A DNA stretch of 64,000 bases from Ailanthus altissimus (taxonomy: Eukaryota; Streptophyta; Magnoliopsida; Sapindales; Simaroubaceae): contig OX327693.1 of assembly GCA_946807835.1 (NCBI GenBank), positions 3,303,501-3,367,500 of the forward strand, read 5' to 3'. How positions within the stretch are numbered: the first letter of the stretch is position 1; each line of letters starts with the position of its first letter. The position numbers were made by a program, and so were the translations under genes. This document shows positions 48,302 to 60,504 of this stretch, one piece after another. Below the pieces are notes generated by a model that was not told where the DNA came from, ran no database searches, and was given only the letters and a program-made list of their open reading frames with translations.

Positions 48302-49050
48302 TCTAGATTCTGGCATAGCTTATAAAGGTCTTAGGTACTAAGTTAAATTTTAGTATAGGTTTTCATCCTCAGACAAATGGGCAGTCAGAAAAAACTATAC
48401 AAATATTAAAGGATATGCTCAGAGCCTATATGTTATAGCTTAAGGGTAATTGGGATAATTATTTACCATTAATGGAGTTTACATATAATAATAGTTATCA
48501 GTCTAGAATTAAAATGGCTCCATATAAGGCTTTATAATAGTTATCAGTCTAGGCCACTATTAAGAAGATTAGTATTATTAGAGATAGATTCAAGGCAACT
48601 CAAGACAGACAGAAGAGTTAAACAGATAAATGCAGTAGACAGGTTGAGTTTGTAGTAGAGGACAAAGTCTTCTTAAGTCCTCAATATATTGGACCATATG
48701 AGATTGAGGGTTAGTGTGGTTGCGCACCACTTAGCATTACTGTATAAGTTGTCACGCATTCATGTTGTGTTTTATGCGTCTATGTTACGAAAGTATATAC
48801 TTGACCCTTCTCATATTCTAGTTACACAACCATTTTAGTTGAGCACTGACTTGAATTATGATAAGGAACCTATTTAGACAGCGGATTATTGCCAATAAGT
48901 ACTATGTAATAAGACTATTTTGCTAGTTAAAGTTCTATGGATAAATCATGTAGTAAAAGAGGCTACATAGAAATGAGAGCTCAATATCCTTAGTTGTTTC
49001 AAATAGGTACATGAATTTTGATGACGAAATTCTTATAAGGGAGGAGGAAT
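48302..49050 (+). pseudogene. A-family integrase remnant (A3)
   Basis: Starts exactly after the A2 LTR at TCTAGATTCTGGCATAGC, which corresponds to 45950 in A2, and follows the same integrase C-terminus with many stops and two visible deletions (near 48540 and 48690). No primer site, gag or RT lies between the A2 LTR and this fragment. Confidence 0.88.
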
Positions 49051-51791
49051 TGTAATACACTTGTTTGAGGTTTGATGGGGTTAGTGGCAAAAAAAAAAGA
49101 GTTAGCCAAACGGTGGTTGCCTTTTTAATGTATATATATGTATATTTTGCTTCATTTGATACTTACAAAAAGAAGAAGCAAAACCAGAAATGGAAGAGAG
49201 AAAAAGAAAAGGAGAAGAAGAAAGAAAAAAAAAAGGAAGAAAAGAAAAAGAGGAAGCCAAGAAGAAAGAAGAAAGTAAAGAAAAGAAATAAAAAATAAAA
49301 TTTTAGGAAATCAATTCGGGTAGTTAGAATAATTATATATTTATATTTATAATACGTATTAGTACTAATGATATTTTTTTGCACCTTATGATATAGGAGG
49401 TGCACCAATAACGAGTAGATCTTATAATCCGAACCCAGCTCAGGATTAGCGCATTTTTGTGAGTGGATAACTATATTTTTTTTTTAATACAGCAGTTTAT
49501 AATTTAATTACACATTATTAGGTTTATTCATAATTTATTTTAGACAGATAAATATTTATGCTAATTAATTTATTCAAAAATATTTTAGAATTTATTTATA
49601 GTATAGCTTATGATTATATCCAGTGCGGAAAAATATTTATTTTAGAATAATTATATCTCACTGATATTATAGTAGTAGTTTTTGAACCAACAAATACGTA
49701 CTGATGCGATATTTCTATATCATAAATTAAGTGCAAGTATGCACTATCGTATGCAAGTAATAAAGAGACTAAATAAGTCGGATGTCGAACCCACAGGGAT
49801 AATTTTTTTCTTTTTAACTAATTACTAAAATTATATCTTCCTAATAATTATTCAGAAAAATAAAAATCTAAGAATGAATGTAAGAAATATAAAAGTAAAA
49901 CACAATGCAAAGAGAATAGGGTGATGGCAACGTAGAGAAAACATAGGATTAATACTATCCCTCAATATGCTTTCTAATGATTAATCTTCTAATATTTAAC
50001 TCACTTAGTCTTTATTATTGATCAAGACACTAATGTATTCACAAGCCTCTTCCTAGGTCATGCAAGTATACCTTAATTTACCAAATACCTATATTCCTAT
50101 GGTACTTGTAATAAATTAAGATTCATTAAGATTAGGTCTTATGGATCGTACATACCAATTAGGTATATTCCTGTCCTAAATTGAAACTTGCATATGCAAC
50201 ATTGAATGTTACTCTACAATCATGCATCAAATTACCTAGGTCTAAATATTATGATTCCTCTTCCGAATTTATCAATAATATTACCAACTCATTCACCATA
50301 TATTGGCCAGATATATTGAAGCATTAAACACAAGTAATTTAAATAATAAAGAATTAAGTTTATTAAATATTATAAAGATATGGCAATTAAGCACACATAT
50401 TGAGTTCAAATATTAACCCTAGAAAATAAGTTTAGTTCATAGCTATTAGAGAATCACAGCAATAAAAATAAAAATAAAACATGATACAATCAATCACAAA
50501 CCGATGTAGACGTCGAATTGCTTTTGATTAATGTTGCTCTGGATTCTTGGTGCTCTTAAACTGCTCTAAGTTCTCTTTTTCTTGCTCTAGGTTCTTCTCT
50601 AGTCTCTTTGGATTATTCTTGAAGGCTGGGAACGAGTGGCCTTTTATAGGAATTGATTTAAAAATCTCAATTCTCGTCGGACTAGGATTCGCATTACCGC
50701 TGGGGCGCTATGCAGTTGTCGCTGGGGCGACGCGTGAAAAAGGCATCACCGCTGGAGCGGTAGATTGATGGCACTATGGTGCCAAATGTGACTTAACCAG
50801 ATAGTATTTCTTATTTCGATCACTATTCCAGAGCTGGGGCGGTAATCCTAGTGGCGCTGAGGCGATGAACACATACTTTGAAAACTTTGTATTTTAGTCC
50901 CTGTTTTCGCTTCTTTAAATTTCGTTCAAGTCCCTATAAATAATAATAATGCACATAAATAGTTATCTATTCTCATAAAATAATAAAATATCAATAATAA
51001 AAACATGAGAAAATATATGATAAATTTGCCTTTATCACGTACCCTCCCCTTTAGTGTAGTTACTCTGTGCATACGTTTGACCAATTTAGTTTGTTTTGCC
51101 CGAGCCATACAGCATTTTATCGGGTTAAACCAATTCCGATCCCCCACTCTGCCTGTGTGTGAGTTACTCTGTCAAGTTCAACCAGTTTTTCCTAGGTACA
51201 AGTTTGGTGTGATTTTCAGTATATATATATATATATAATATAAAAGCTATATGTTCCTAGAGTTGCATTACATATATTTATTTTTATAATAGATTTCATA
51301 ATAGTTTACACTTTTAGATTTTTAAATCTCTAATATTACGTTAGAATTTTAGTTTTACCACAGAATTTTATAACAGCTCATACTTTTAATACAAGTTTAT
51401 TGACTGTTCAGTATACAATTTCATAATTATTTTATTTACAAATTTATACGTGTATAATAGATATAATATATATAACCCTTTTTAATTATGTCAACTCATT
51501 GAGCCACAAGTTAACACTTTTTTCTATTGTTTCTATTTTTCCCAGGTTACAGGAATTCGTGCAGTGTGATACAGTCTTCACATTTTGAGATTGGCCCACG
51601 ATACGCATAGTTACATGAGTGTCTTAGTCTGTGTATTTATATATCTTTATGTATATTAGAGTACACATATACACTTTTATTGAGGCACGCAAACTCATTG
51701 TATCAAATGAAATGAGTAAAGAGTGTGTCAGTCCCATGTTATTGTAGGATTCGCCTCAATTCTTAAGGAGGGCTCGAGTCGAGTCCTGTCA
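49051..51791 (+). mobile_element. A-family LTR (A3), split by solo LTR D2
   Basis: The LTR starts TGTAATACAC at 49051, is interrupted at 49702 within the block AACCAC.A.ATACGTAC, resumes at 51038 with CGTACCCTCCCC and ends CGAGTCCTGTCA at 51791. Without D2 it is about 1400 bases. The hairpin (51500-51514) has lost pairing on its 3' side. Confidence 0.9.
49702..51037 (+). mobile_element. Solo LTR of family D (D2)
   Basis: 1336 bases from TGATGCGATATT to CCTTTATCA, with an exact 5-base target duplication CGTAC at 49697-49701 and 51038-51042. It contains the phrase TCGGATGTCGAACCCACAGGG near its start, a form common near the start of large plant LTRs, and a GC-rich stretch (50690-50860) with repeated CGCTGGGGCG-like words. 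No coding region is present. Orientation is inferred from the start motif. Confidence 0.88.
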
Positions 51792-52010
51792 ATGAGTATC
51801 TTTTGTTGGAATGCACAGGGCTTAGGAAATCATTGTGCATTGCGGGGGGTTAAAGAAACTCCTGTCTGAAGTTTTGTCTGTTTGATTTCATTCTAGAAAC
51901 AAAACTTTTAAGAATGTTAGAGGAACGAATTAGATTAAGCCTTGACTACTAAGGTTCATTTCAGGTGGACAATATAGGCAAAAGTGGTGGAATGTTCGTG
52001 TTATGGAATA
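51792..52010 (+). pseudogene. LINE (L1-type) endonuclease fragment
   Basis: Opens ATGAGTATC, reading MSIFCWNAQGLGNHCALR, the hallmark start of the plant L1 endonuclease domain (usual CWN.RGLG). Further on, with frame changes, come LISF.KQNF (usual FLMETK) and VDNIGKSGG-like residues (usual S.G.SGG). Only about 70 codons remain. It begins on the base after the A3 LTR. Confidence 0.72.
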
Positions 52011-52890
52011 TCAAATAGTAAGCTAAGCTGTTTGTTTTCCAAGAAAATCAGAGAAAATGAAACTGTTTAGAGAGAAAATGAGCTTGTTGAATAACCTTAA
52101 TTTTTTTCTAAAAATAAATCATCCTAATACAAAGAGCACATTAGCCTTTATATATTCAAAGGAAATTAACTAAGCACTGTGAAATAAAAGAAAGTTATTT
52201 TGACTTAGATTTCCACGTTGGCATAACTAACTGCTAGCGTGGCATAACAAATTATGACACTCCCCAGGCTTGAGCATAACAAACTCTATATGCTTAACTC
52301 ATCTAACTTTTAGAATACTCTGTACATGTGATTGATTACAAGAAATTGTAATACTGCTAAAACCAATTGATTCAACTAACTCTAGCTCAATAGCTTTAGC
52401 TCCTTTAAGTATCTAGCATTAACATGTAAACTAGCAATTAAAAAGCCACAACCTTTGCAATATCTTTAATATCTCCCCTCAAGCTGATGGTTTAGAGCAG
52501 TCCAGTAGCTTGGATCTTAAATATTGAAATCGATTATAGTTAAGATATATGCAGTTTGATCATCTGTGGGAACTAACCTCACCTCTATTTCATTTGCAGC
52601 TACTTTATCTCTAATAAAATAATTATCAAGCTCTATGTGCTTGGATCTAGAGTGAAACATAAGATTTTGAGCTAAAGCTTATGCACTTTGATTGTTACAC
52701 TAAATTATTAGTGTGACAGTAACTAGACAATGAATTTCTTGCAAAAGATACTTGTCTTGCACAGGTGGAAGCAAGGGACATGTACTCTACCTTTGTGCTT
52801 GAACGAGCCACAACATTTTGCATTTTAGAGGATCATAAGATAAAGTTATAACCAAGGAATGCACAATAGCCTCCCACAGATCTCTTTAAA
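52011..52890 (-). pseudogene. Ty1/copia RNase H and LTR remnant, minus strand
   Basis: On the minus strand, 52880 to about 52500 reads GGYCAFLGYNFI, SSKMQNVVARSSTKVEYMSL (usual SKKQ..VSRSS.EAEYR), RSKHIELDNYFIRDKVAA-like and VPTDDQ.A.I residues, all diagnostic of copia RNase H, with stops. The polypurine tract CTTGAGGGGAGA is near 52474-52487, so 52011-52472 is probably its 3' LTR. The rest of the element is absent. Confidence 0.72.
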
Positions 52891-53805
52891 AAAAAAAAAA
52901 ACCTTTTATAAATTTTATCTGTGGTTTCTAAAAAAAAAAAAGAAAATCCATCTATCGGAATGTTGGAATCTAATTAGGGAGAACGGTTATGCACATAATT
53001 TTATCCAATAAATATTCATGACTAGGGCCGGTCTTCAATAATTCCCATAGTGTAAGAATGAGATATATGATCCATGAGCTACAAAAATTCTAATATCAAA
53101 ACCAATAGCAATTAATTACTCGTCGGCGTAATGTAATACCTATAACTAATTTTTTTTCTTTTGCTCTGTTTTATAAAATAAGATACAAACCTGTTTTTAT
53201 ATAGACTTAATCTTCGTTGTGAAGGATATCAGTCTTGAAGTGCATGCCTTATGTACAGTTTTTGTAATGCGTGGCATTCAGTGGTATGGTAATATTTTTT
53301 TCTCCAACTCAGATCTCTATTCCAATATTAACATATGATACGTGGCTTTTTTTTAGAGAATTTGTTAATTAAATTTGGTAAAAGGGCAATTTCCCTATGT
53401 AATTTAGTTGATATTGTCACGTTACTGTTTACATCGTTGGAATGGAAAATTTAAGACAATTGACAATGGCGGAATTTTTTTTTTAAATGATGAGGAAGAA
53501 TTTGAATGCGGAACCTTTACTTAAGATGTACTGGACTATTAAAATAACTATAACAGTAGTGTGGTATTATTTTTCATCCGTAAACTTAATTATAATTTGT
53601 CTCAATATATAAAATCAAACATGGGAAAGCACGTGCATGCATCTTAAAAGTCATTCTCAGTGAAGACTGGCGGATTACAAGTGACGTAAAATCTCAGCCA
53701 CGTCGCTTGATTCAACTTCTATAACTATCAGAGTAGGCAGGCAGATGAGATTGCCCAGTGAAGGAACAAGGGAAGGCTTAAACCTTAGATTCATTAGGAG
53801 ACCAC
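52891..53805 (+). promoter_or_regulatory. Intergenic DNA and promoter region of the 53806 gene
   Basis: No gene is seen. ATATATAAAA at 53606-53613 lies about 195 bases before the ATG at 53806 and could be a TATA box with a long leader. Two A-runs are at 52888-52902 and 52931-52942. Confidence 0.3.
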
Positions 53806-55112
53806 ATGGATCCCAAAAAAGAGAACCAAAGCAATGCAACCCTCGCACCTGCGTCAGGAAGCTCTGATCAAACACTTCCAGATTACCCTGGAGGCAAAGA
53901 TGAGGAGAAATCTTGTAATCTAGAAGCTGCAGATCTCTTTGCTCGTCGTAGATCCACTGCAGGAGCTCCCAATTCTCCAACCGATTCCAGGGTTCAAGAT
54001 AATTCTGCCAGTGTTAAGAATGAAGTTTCCAAGGCTATATTCGGGCGGAGTAACAAAGATGAATCAGGCCAAGGAACTGATGTTAACAAAGATGATAACA
54101 TCAATCCTCCAAGAAGTGATGATATAGCGACCGATAAACTCAAAAAGGATGTGATTTCATCAACAAATGCTGGTAATGTAGAGATCATTTCGCTCATGCA
54201 TTTTTTAGCAGTTCCTTTGTTAGGGTTCATCGGAAAAAAGAAAAACATTTCTTGCCAGCGTTTTGACTCATTTAATATAATCAATAACTAATAAACCTTC
54301 AGTGTTCACTTGTTCGAAGTCACAGACTCATAAAATGCCTTTCTGATCATAAATTCTATCCAGAGAGTTTTCTGTTCATCCTGGTACTTTTTTCTAACTA
54401 TCAAGAAGCGTCATGATGTGTAGCAATATCCAAAGACTCCCTTTATTGGGCATGAACTTAAAAGTTAAATTTTTTTTTTTAAAGATTGTTTTTTTAAAGA
54501 ATAAGGGATAAAGTGGTAAGTAGCAATTTTTATAGGAAAATGGTAAACTTCCTTCTATTTAGAGATTTTTCTACTATTTCGTGAATTTTTCTTTCATTTA
54601 TGATTTATTTATCTGTTATCAATTTCGATTTCATATACTTTAGCTATTCTACAACAGCTAATTCTTATGTGGTTGCGGCTGAGGTCAAAGATGCGGCTGA
54701 GCCTGAGATCAAAGAAATCTTTATATCCAAGTGTGATACATCGGCTTCCGATGACAAGTTAGCTCGGGTGAGCACCATCAACAATCCTCAAAAGGATGAT
54801 CCATCAACAGGAGCAGATGTCCCTGTGGTCACAGAAAACATAAGGGACATCTTCCGATCAAATTATAGTAAACCAGATGACAGAAATGATTTATCAGCTT
54901 CAAACTGTACGGTTCATGTAAAGAATACTCATGGGAATACACCAGATGCAAAGGGTGATGATGGAGGACCATCTGTTGGGGTTCCTCTAACAACTCAAGG
55001 GGATGAAAAGAATGATTCATCAACTGCCAGTAATCACCCTGAGATGGTTCCACCAGATGCCAAATGCGACAATGGCGAGCCATCCACTCGAGAGATCTTC
55101 GGAAGGAATTAG
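53806..55112 (+). CDS. Hypothetical hydrophilic protein with repeated IF motifs (two exons)
   Basis: I do not recognise this gene. ATG at 53806 opens exon 1 to 54172; a GT-AG intron (54173-54657, donor GGTAATG, acceptor ACAACAG) joins in frame to exon 2, 54658-55112, giving 273 residues. Without splicing, translation would stop after 161 residues. The protein is rich in Asp, Lys, Ser, Asn and Pro, has no hydrophobic segment or signal peptide, and is probably disordered. A short motif recurs: DLFARR (43-48), AIFGRS (77-82), EIFISK (142-147), DIFRSN (186-191, preceded by Arg) and EIFGRN at the very end (268-273). A second repeat is PDAKGDDGGPS / PDAKCDNGEPS (218-228, 255-265). AATAAA-type signals follow at about 55164-55180 and 55223. 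Long open frame and clean splice sites suggest a real gene; function unknown. Confidence 0.65.
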
Positions 55113-55240
55113 CATGCACAAATCCAAGAGCCCTACGAGTCTCTCATGGAGATTACGAAAGAAAATAAATAAATAAAGCCCTTCCCTTGTAGTCTGCTTT
55201 GTCTTCTACATCTAGATTTCCGAAATAAAGTTTTCTTCGC

Positions 55241-57841
55241 TTAGCAAACTATAATTGAACTTCTCACCTTGCTAAAATCGAAACAGTAATTCTAGACATT
55301 CTCAAATTTGTCCTCAAAAAATATATTAAAATTGAAGTGATAATCGTTAACGGGTGATCAATACAAGGAGATGAAAAATTATGGATTTGCTTAATTAATA
55401 AATGAGTTGGATTATTTCTTTTAAAATTTTAACTCAAAATAGTGATTTAAATTTTCGTCCATGAATTTCATGCAAATTAATAATGTAAATTTTTTAAAAA
55501 ATATTTAATTCCATTGATTTCTTTCAAACTAATAATGTTAATTTAAAGTAAAAAAAAAATATTCATGTTGGTAACACTATGCCATTAAATTATGAGTGAT
55601 TCAATTATTTTTTTAATTTAAAATTTGACGTTAGGTATTTTTTATGAATATTGTACGTTAAATACTACTTCTTTCGAAATACAATATTTTTGCATGGTAC
55701 GCTATTTTATTTATAAAGTAATTCACTCTTATAACTTGCATGCATTAATTAAAAAAAGAGTAATACCTCGGTTCAATGATAAAAGGTTCTTAGTGATAAA
55801 ATATTTATAGTGTATTATTTCTTCACTCAAATTGAATTTGTGAGTCCAAATCCCCTTCTTTATTTATTTTTTAAAAAAAATCGGAATACCCAAGACTCTC
55901 TCCTTAGAGTTAATCAGGTAACTATTTCATGCCGTCCTATTTAATTTATCGACGCCGCATGCAAAAGTGTGTAAATATTAAATCAGACATTGAGAAAAGT
56001 GAATCAGTTGACCAAAGCATGTTGATTTAAGACTTAGGACTTGAGGCCATCTCTAACTTGGATCCAATTTCTTTTTTTTTAATCCGAATTTAACTTTGAA
56101 TTTTAAATTCTAATAGTATATAGCATAAGCTAAGGGGATTTTTTTTTTTAGGTAGGTGATTTTATACATATTTTATTATTTTTCTTTAATATTTTAATAA
56201 GCACTGATATTTTTCTTTTAAATAGTAATTGATTACTTATTCGAAATAATAATACCAAAAAATATTATTGTTTTTATTCAATTTATAATAATCCTACTTT
56301 TGCTTTTGGGTAAGTTTTTGGCTTGCTCCACCTAGGACGGCTGATGCAGGAGTCTGTCGCTCTTATTGGTTGGTCATTTTATTCGTCGGACTTTCAATTT
56401 CCTCTTTATCTCCATTGTGTGCTCAGTATATTCTCCAAGAGTTTTTTTATTTTTTCATATTTTTCCTTTTTTGGGGGCTTCTTTTAGTTCTTTCAATAGT
56501 TTTTATATTAAACCCTGGACTTTTCCTTGATGACATAAACTTCCTCTTGAATATCCTGCTCCTCCTTATAATAGATTTCTGAAATAGAGTTCAGTGATGT
56601 GTTCTGATATAGGTCTCTATCTCATCGTCTTTTTTCAGGTGTTCTTTTTTATTTTTGAATTTTTGATCTCCATGACTTTTTGCACTGTTTTTTATAAATG
56701 GTCGATTATGGATTCTAGTCCTCTTGATCAAACTCAAAGTCAATCTTGAAGTGCTTGGTTAATAGTTAAATTTGTATGTTTGAGTAAAAGGTTCTAACAT
56801 ATGGATGGGTCGTTACTGAAAGCTTCACAAAGATCTCCTGGTTGTTGAAACTGTTTTGCTGCAAAAACAAGATAAATTATGGTAAAGATGGTAGTAATGT
56901 TTAGTGAAAATTCTCTATACTTGAATTAAAAAAAATGAATCAAAGGCGAAAATAGGCAAATTTGTTGTGAAGAAAAATAAAAGTGCTTATGATGCCTAAA
57001 ATAAACCATTTTTTTCTCTTTTGTTTGAAAAAAAAAAGACCTCTTTTATTTAAATTAGGGTGGTTAAAGCCATAAGATAGACTCCTTAATCTTTGAGTGC
57101 TTTATCTATCCTCAAATTCTTTAGTGCCATATTCCACTCATCTATGGGCTCTCAAGTGTTGTATTTTACTCATCTTTGAACTATGTAGCCTAGATGGAGG
57201 AGTTTTTGTGGTTAATAGTGCTCAACATCGTGAGGAGGGACTTTTTGGTGGTATGTTGGAAAGTGCTAATTCCCATAAGAATAGCGTCTTCAATTGTAAA
57301 TAGGAGACTCCTGGACTATAATATCAAAAGTGTTGGAAGAGATTTAATTGGTCTTGGTGTAGCTTCAATCTCAGACTTAGCTTTACGTTATGCTTGGTTA
57401 CTTTTGGCTTTAATAAGTTGTGCAGATCGACTTCTCATGGTCTTAAGCTGGGCTTGGCCATTTTTCAAGCATTCATCGATAGAGCCCAGAACCTAGAAGA
57501 CAACAATTTCTATTCTTTTTAGTACAACATTTTAAGTGAAATATTTGTAGAAACCAATATAGAGAGAGGCCGATAAGAGTTGATTCTAGGTCAACTTTTA
57601 AATATATTTAAGAAATCTTCTTTGCATTATTGCCAGTTTGCAGGTTTGAACCCATCCCTACATATGAGGATAAGAGTGGGTTCATTGCTGTGTACCTACT
57701 TATTTCTCTTGGTTGATGTAATTAAAAGCTACTAATGAGAAAAACAAACAAGAAAATATACTTTGAGTTTAATAATTAGTAAGTTAAAAAACAAAATAAA
57801 ATTTTGATCGCACAATTTCATTAATGCCTCATGTTATAATC
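55241..57841. other. Intergenic DNA
   Basis: No gene is supported. The open frames at 56370-56582, 57097-57303 and 57194-57496 lack domains and have the composition of chance frames. A tRNA-like repeat is noted separately at 55765-55880. Confidence 0.4.
55765..55880 (+). repeat. Possible decayed tRNA-derived SINE
   Basis: CTCGGTTCAATGATAAAAGG resembles a tRNA box A region (TRGYNNARNGG), and GAGTCCAAATCCCC, some 60 bases on, resembles box B (GGTTCGAATCC) after CpG decay. A T-rich then A-rich tail follows. The spacing is longer than in a tRNA gene and no cloverleaf forms. Confidence 0.3.
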
Positions 57842-57927
57842 TTTAGAACTCAAAGTAGTTGAAAATATTATAAGAGGACTAAAGTTTAGAACTCAAAGTA
57901 GTTGAAAATATTATAAGAGGACTAAAG
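57842..57927. repeat. Perfect two-copy 43-base tandem repeat
   Basis: 57842-57884 and 57885-57927 are identical: each begins TTTAGAACTCAAAGTAGTTG and ends GGACTAAAG. Identity indicates a recent duplication. Confidence 0.95.
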
Positions 57928-58258
57928 TTGAGCTAGTAACTAGTTATAGTCCAACATGGCCCATAAATATAATTAAAAGAGTCACTCAAAAGAGAAAAAT
58001 AAACTCACTCACGAAGATTGTAGACCAAAATAAAGGTTTATTGAGGATACAAAATCTCTAAAATACCATTTGATTGAGAAGAGTTTAAAATTGAGTACAT
58101 AATAAAATCCTATTCAAACTCACTATACTGACAGCTTGTACTGTGTCCAGGCTCACAAGTAATGATTTCACCTTGAGCTTTTACAGATTAAAGTAATTTG
58201 TTCCGTTAAATTTTTCTATTTTATACTTGACTACAACAATGACTTTTCTTTGAATCAA

Positions 58259-58760
58259 GCTCTGATACCAGTTTTGTTGAAGTAAAAGCAATAATCTTAA
58301 GTATATAATACAGTTACATAGTAATTAAGAAATAAATTAGAAAAGAAAAGTGGAGAAAGTACATAATTTTTACGTGGTTTAATAATTTGTCTACGTCTAC
58401 TGCGGATCAAGATCTCACTCTTTTCTTATTAAATCACAAGACACTTACAAAGTATGCATTTTATAATAAAGAACTGTCTAAATTACTCTCACTAAGAATT
58501 GCAAAAATTACTAAGATTTGTTGTGATCATTAAAATATCACAAAAAAAATTTATGATGTATTTACAAGCAAATTAAGACTCTTTTATATAGGTCTTGGAT
58601 GTCTTATGTTATTCTTAAACCTAATTGAATTTGGTTTAAGAAATCCTAATTCATTTAGAATACAAATTAAGATGCTAATTTATAAAATCTTATTTCACTT
58701 AAGATTATGGATGTCAACTTTTCACTAACTGCGAACATAATGCAAATATGTGGTATTGGT
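58259..58760 (-). mobile_element. LTR-retrotransposon primer site and LTR relic
   Basis: GCTCTGATACCA at 58259-58270 is the reverse complement of TGGTATCAGAGC, the perfect initiator tRNA-Met primer site. To its right comes an LTR-like sequence with the copia-typical words TTTTACGTGGTTTAATAATT and TTGTCTACGTC (58368-58398) and, on the minus strand, a TATATAAAAGAG box near 58590. No coding region lies to the left, where gag would be expected, so it may be a TRIM or a truncated copia. The outer LTR end is undefined. Confidence 0.6.
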
Positions 58761-58804
58761 GACACCATAATTCGGTGGCATCAGTGGGATGCTAAGTTTG
58801 GATT

Positions 58805-58862
58805 TTTTTATAAAGGTTTTTACATTGGAAAAATTTTTATAAAGGTTTTTACATTGGAAAAA
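58805..58862. repeat. Two-copy 29-base tandem repeat
   Basis: TTTTTATAAAGGTTTTTACA and the following TTGGAAAAA occur at 58805-58833 and again at 58834-58862. Confidence 0.9.
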
Positions 58863-60504
58863 TTGATGGATTCCTTCTAGTCTATTATGACTTATGTGGA
58901 ATTTATGGAAATGAGCGTGCGGATTATGGTTTGAATGGCTAGATGCTCATGTTTTCTTGTGTGAATTTGGATGGGAATATGATAATAAGCTTCTGTTACT
59001 TCTAGCACGTTGCAATTTTCGTTGTTTTCTTCTTGTGATGGAAGCTGTCTCTAATGATGATATTGCATCTAATTCAAAATAAAATACTTATAAAAGTATC
59101 TTATTATTTTAAAATTCACTTAGAATATTTACCCAAAAAAATGAAAAGATATTTATAGTGGAGTTCTGTAAAAACAAATTTTATAATCTTATTTGAATTC
59201 TAATGGTAATTAAAAGACTTTACCCTATTGGATTTTCCTTTTATTTCACAAAAGATTTTATCTTATTATTATGAGTGAAATGATCTCATGGGTAATGAGG
59301 ATGGGTAATGTTGCTCATGTTATAGCGAGTCACATTGTCATAGAGTGTTATCTACTTAATTTGCAACTTTAGCACTAGATGGATGCGTTACAAAAATTTT
59401 CCACTTGTTCTGTTGTTCACTAGATCAAAATTTTCTCTCTTTTTATATATATAAGTGCGTATCTACATGATTTATTAGCTAGCGACACTATCATGTCTAA
59501 CTAACTAGATAATATATAATTTTAACATGTGCTATAGAATCTCATTAAGTACCCAGTTGCTCACCTTATGGTGGACAGTGTGCTTATGTAGTGGGCCATG
59601 CCATTTAAAACAACAATCTTAAGCCCATAAGCCCATTTTCTGTCCTTTATATTGGCAAGAGTAGAAACAAGTACGGGTAAAGAAGGAATTAACAAAAAAG
59701 AATAAAAACTTGTTTTGGGAGCTGTTTTTGCCGAGTGCAAACGGTAAGTTCCGTGGCCATTTGACATTTAATTTTTCTATTTCTTTTTGTTGATTTAAGT
59801 ATGATTTTAAGAGAAACGTTAGCGCTTGAAGTATTAGAGAGAAAGTTAGTGTAACAATGTGTGTTAAAGTTTTTAAGAGTCAGATCACTCTAATTTAAAG
59901 TTTTTTTTACATATATATATATTTATATGTAAACTAGAATGTTGGATTTTATGAAAAGAGAGAGATTTAATTTTGAAAAAATCATTACCCTTGAATTTGA
60001 GTTTAATTTTAAATTTTATTATTATTAATATAATTTATTAATTTTTCTCATTTTAGAACCCATAGAAAATAGATGAAATGACTTAAACCCTATGCCGCGA
60101 AATGTGCATTGATTCCACAAATTAGTAAATATATAACTCGTTGTATTATGTTTTGTTTAAAAGATATTTTTTTCAAAAGTACCAATTTAAGTATTAATTT
60201 TCATTCTGGCAAATAATTGTATACATTTTTGTATTTAAGAAGATTCTCATACGTAATGTGTCTCAAAAATGCATTTTTGTTTAATGATATCACGTTGTGA
60301 GTAGGATTTATATATATACACATATATGATTTATTTTTTATATTTATATTTTAATTATTATGCATCTTTTTATAAAGACATGAACACATGATGAATATAT
60401 TTTAAAATAAAATGAAAATATTTTTAAAGTTAAACGATATATTTTACTTGCTGAATTAATTTCCTTGTACTGTGATATATTTATATTATTTATTTATTCT
60501 ACAT
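58863..60504. other. Intergenic AT-rich DNA
   Basis: No gene is supported. The small minus-strand frame at 59561-59767 has no recognisable domain. Confidence 0.45.

Noticed and set aside
53675..54284. Minus-strand open frames of 96-101 codons opposite the 53806 gene (also 54829-55119)
   Set aside because: Shadows of the plus-strand exons, favoured by their codon composition; no domain and no splice logic.
56370..56582. Hydrophobic 70-codon open frame, possible small membrane protein
   Set aside because: Phe/Leu-rich composition follows from the T-rich DNA; no conserved start context, no neighbours suggesting a role.
57640..57700. Possible tRNA (GGTTTGAACCC-like T-loop word)
   Set aside because: No acceptor stem, D arm or anticodon arm can be formed around it.
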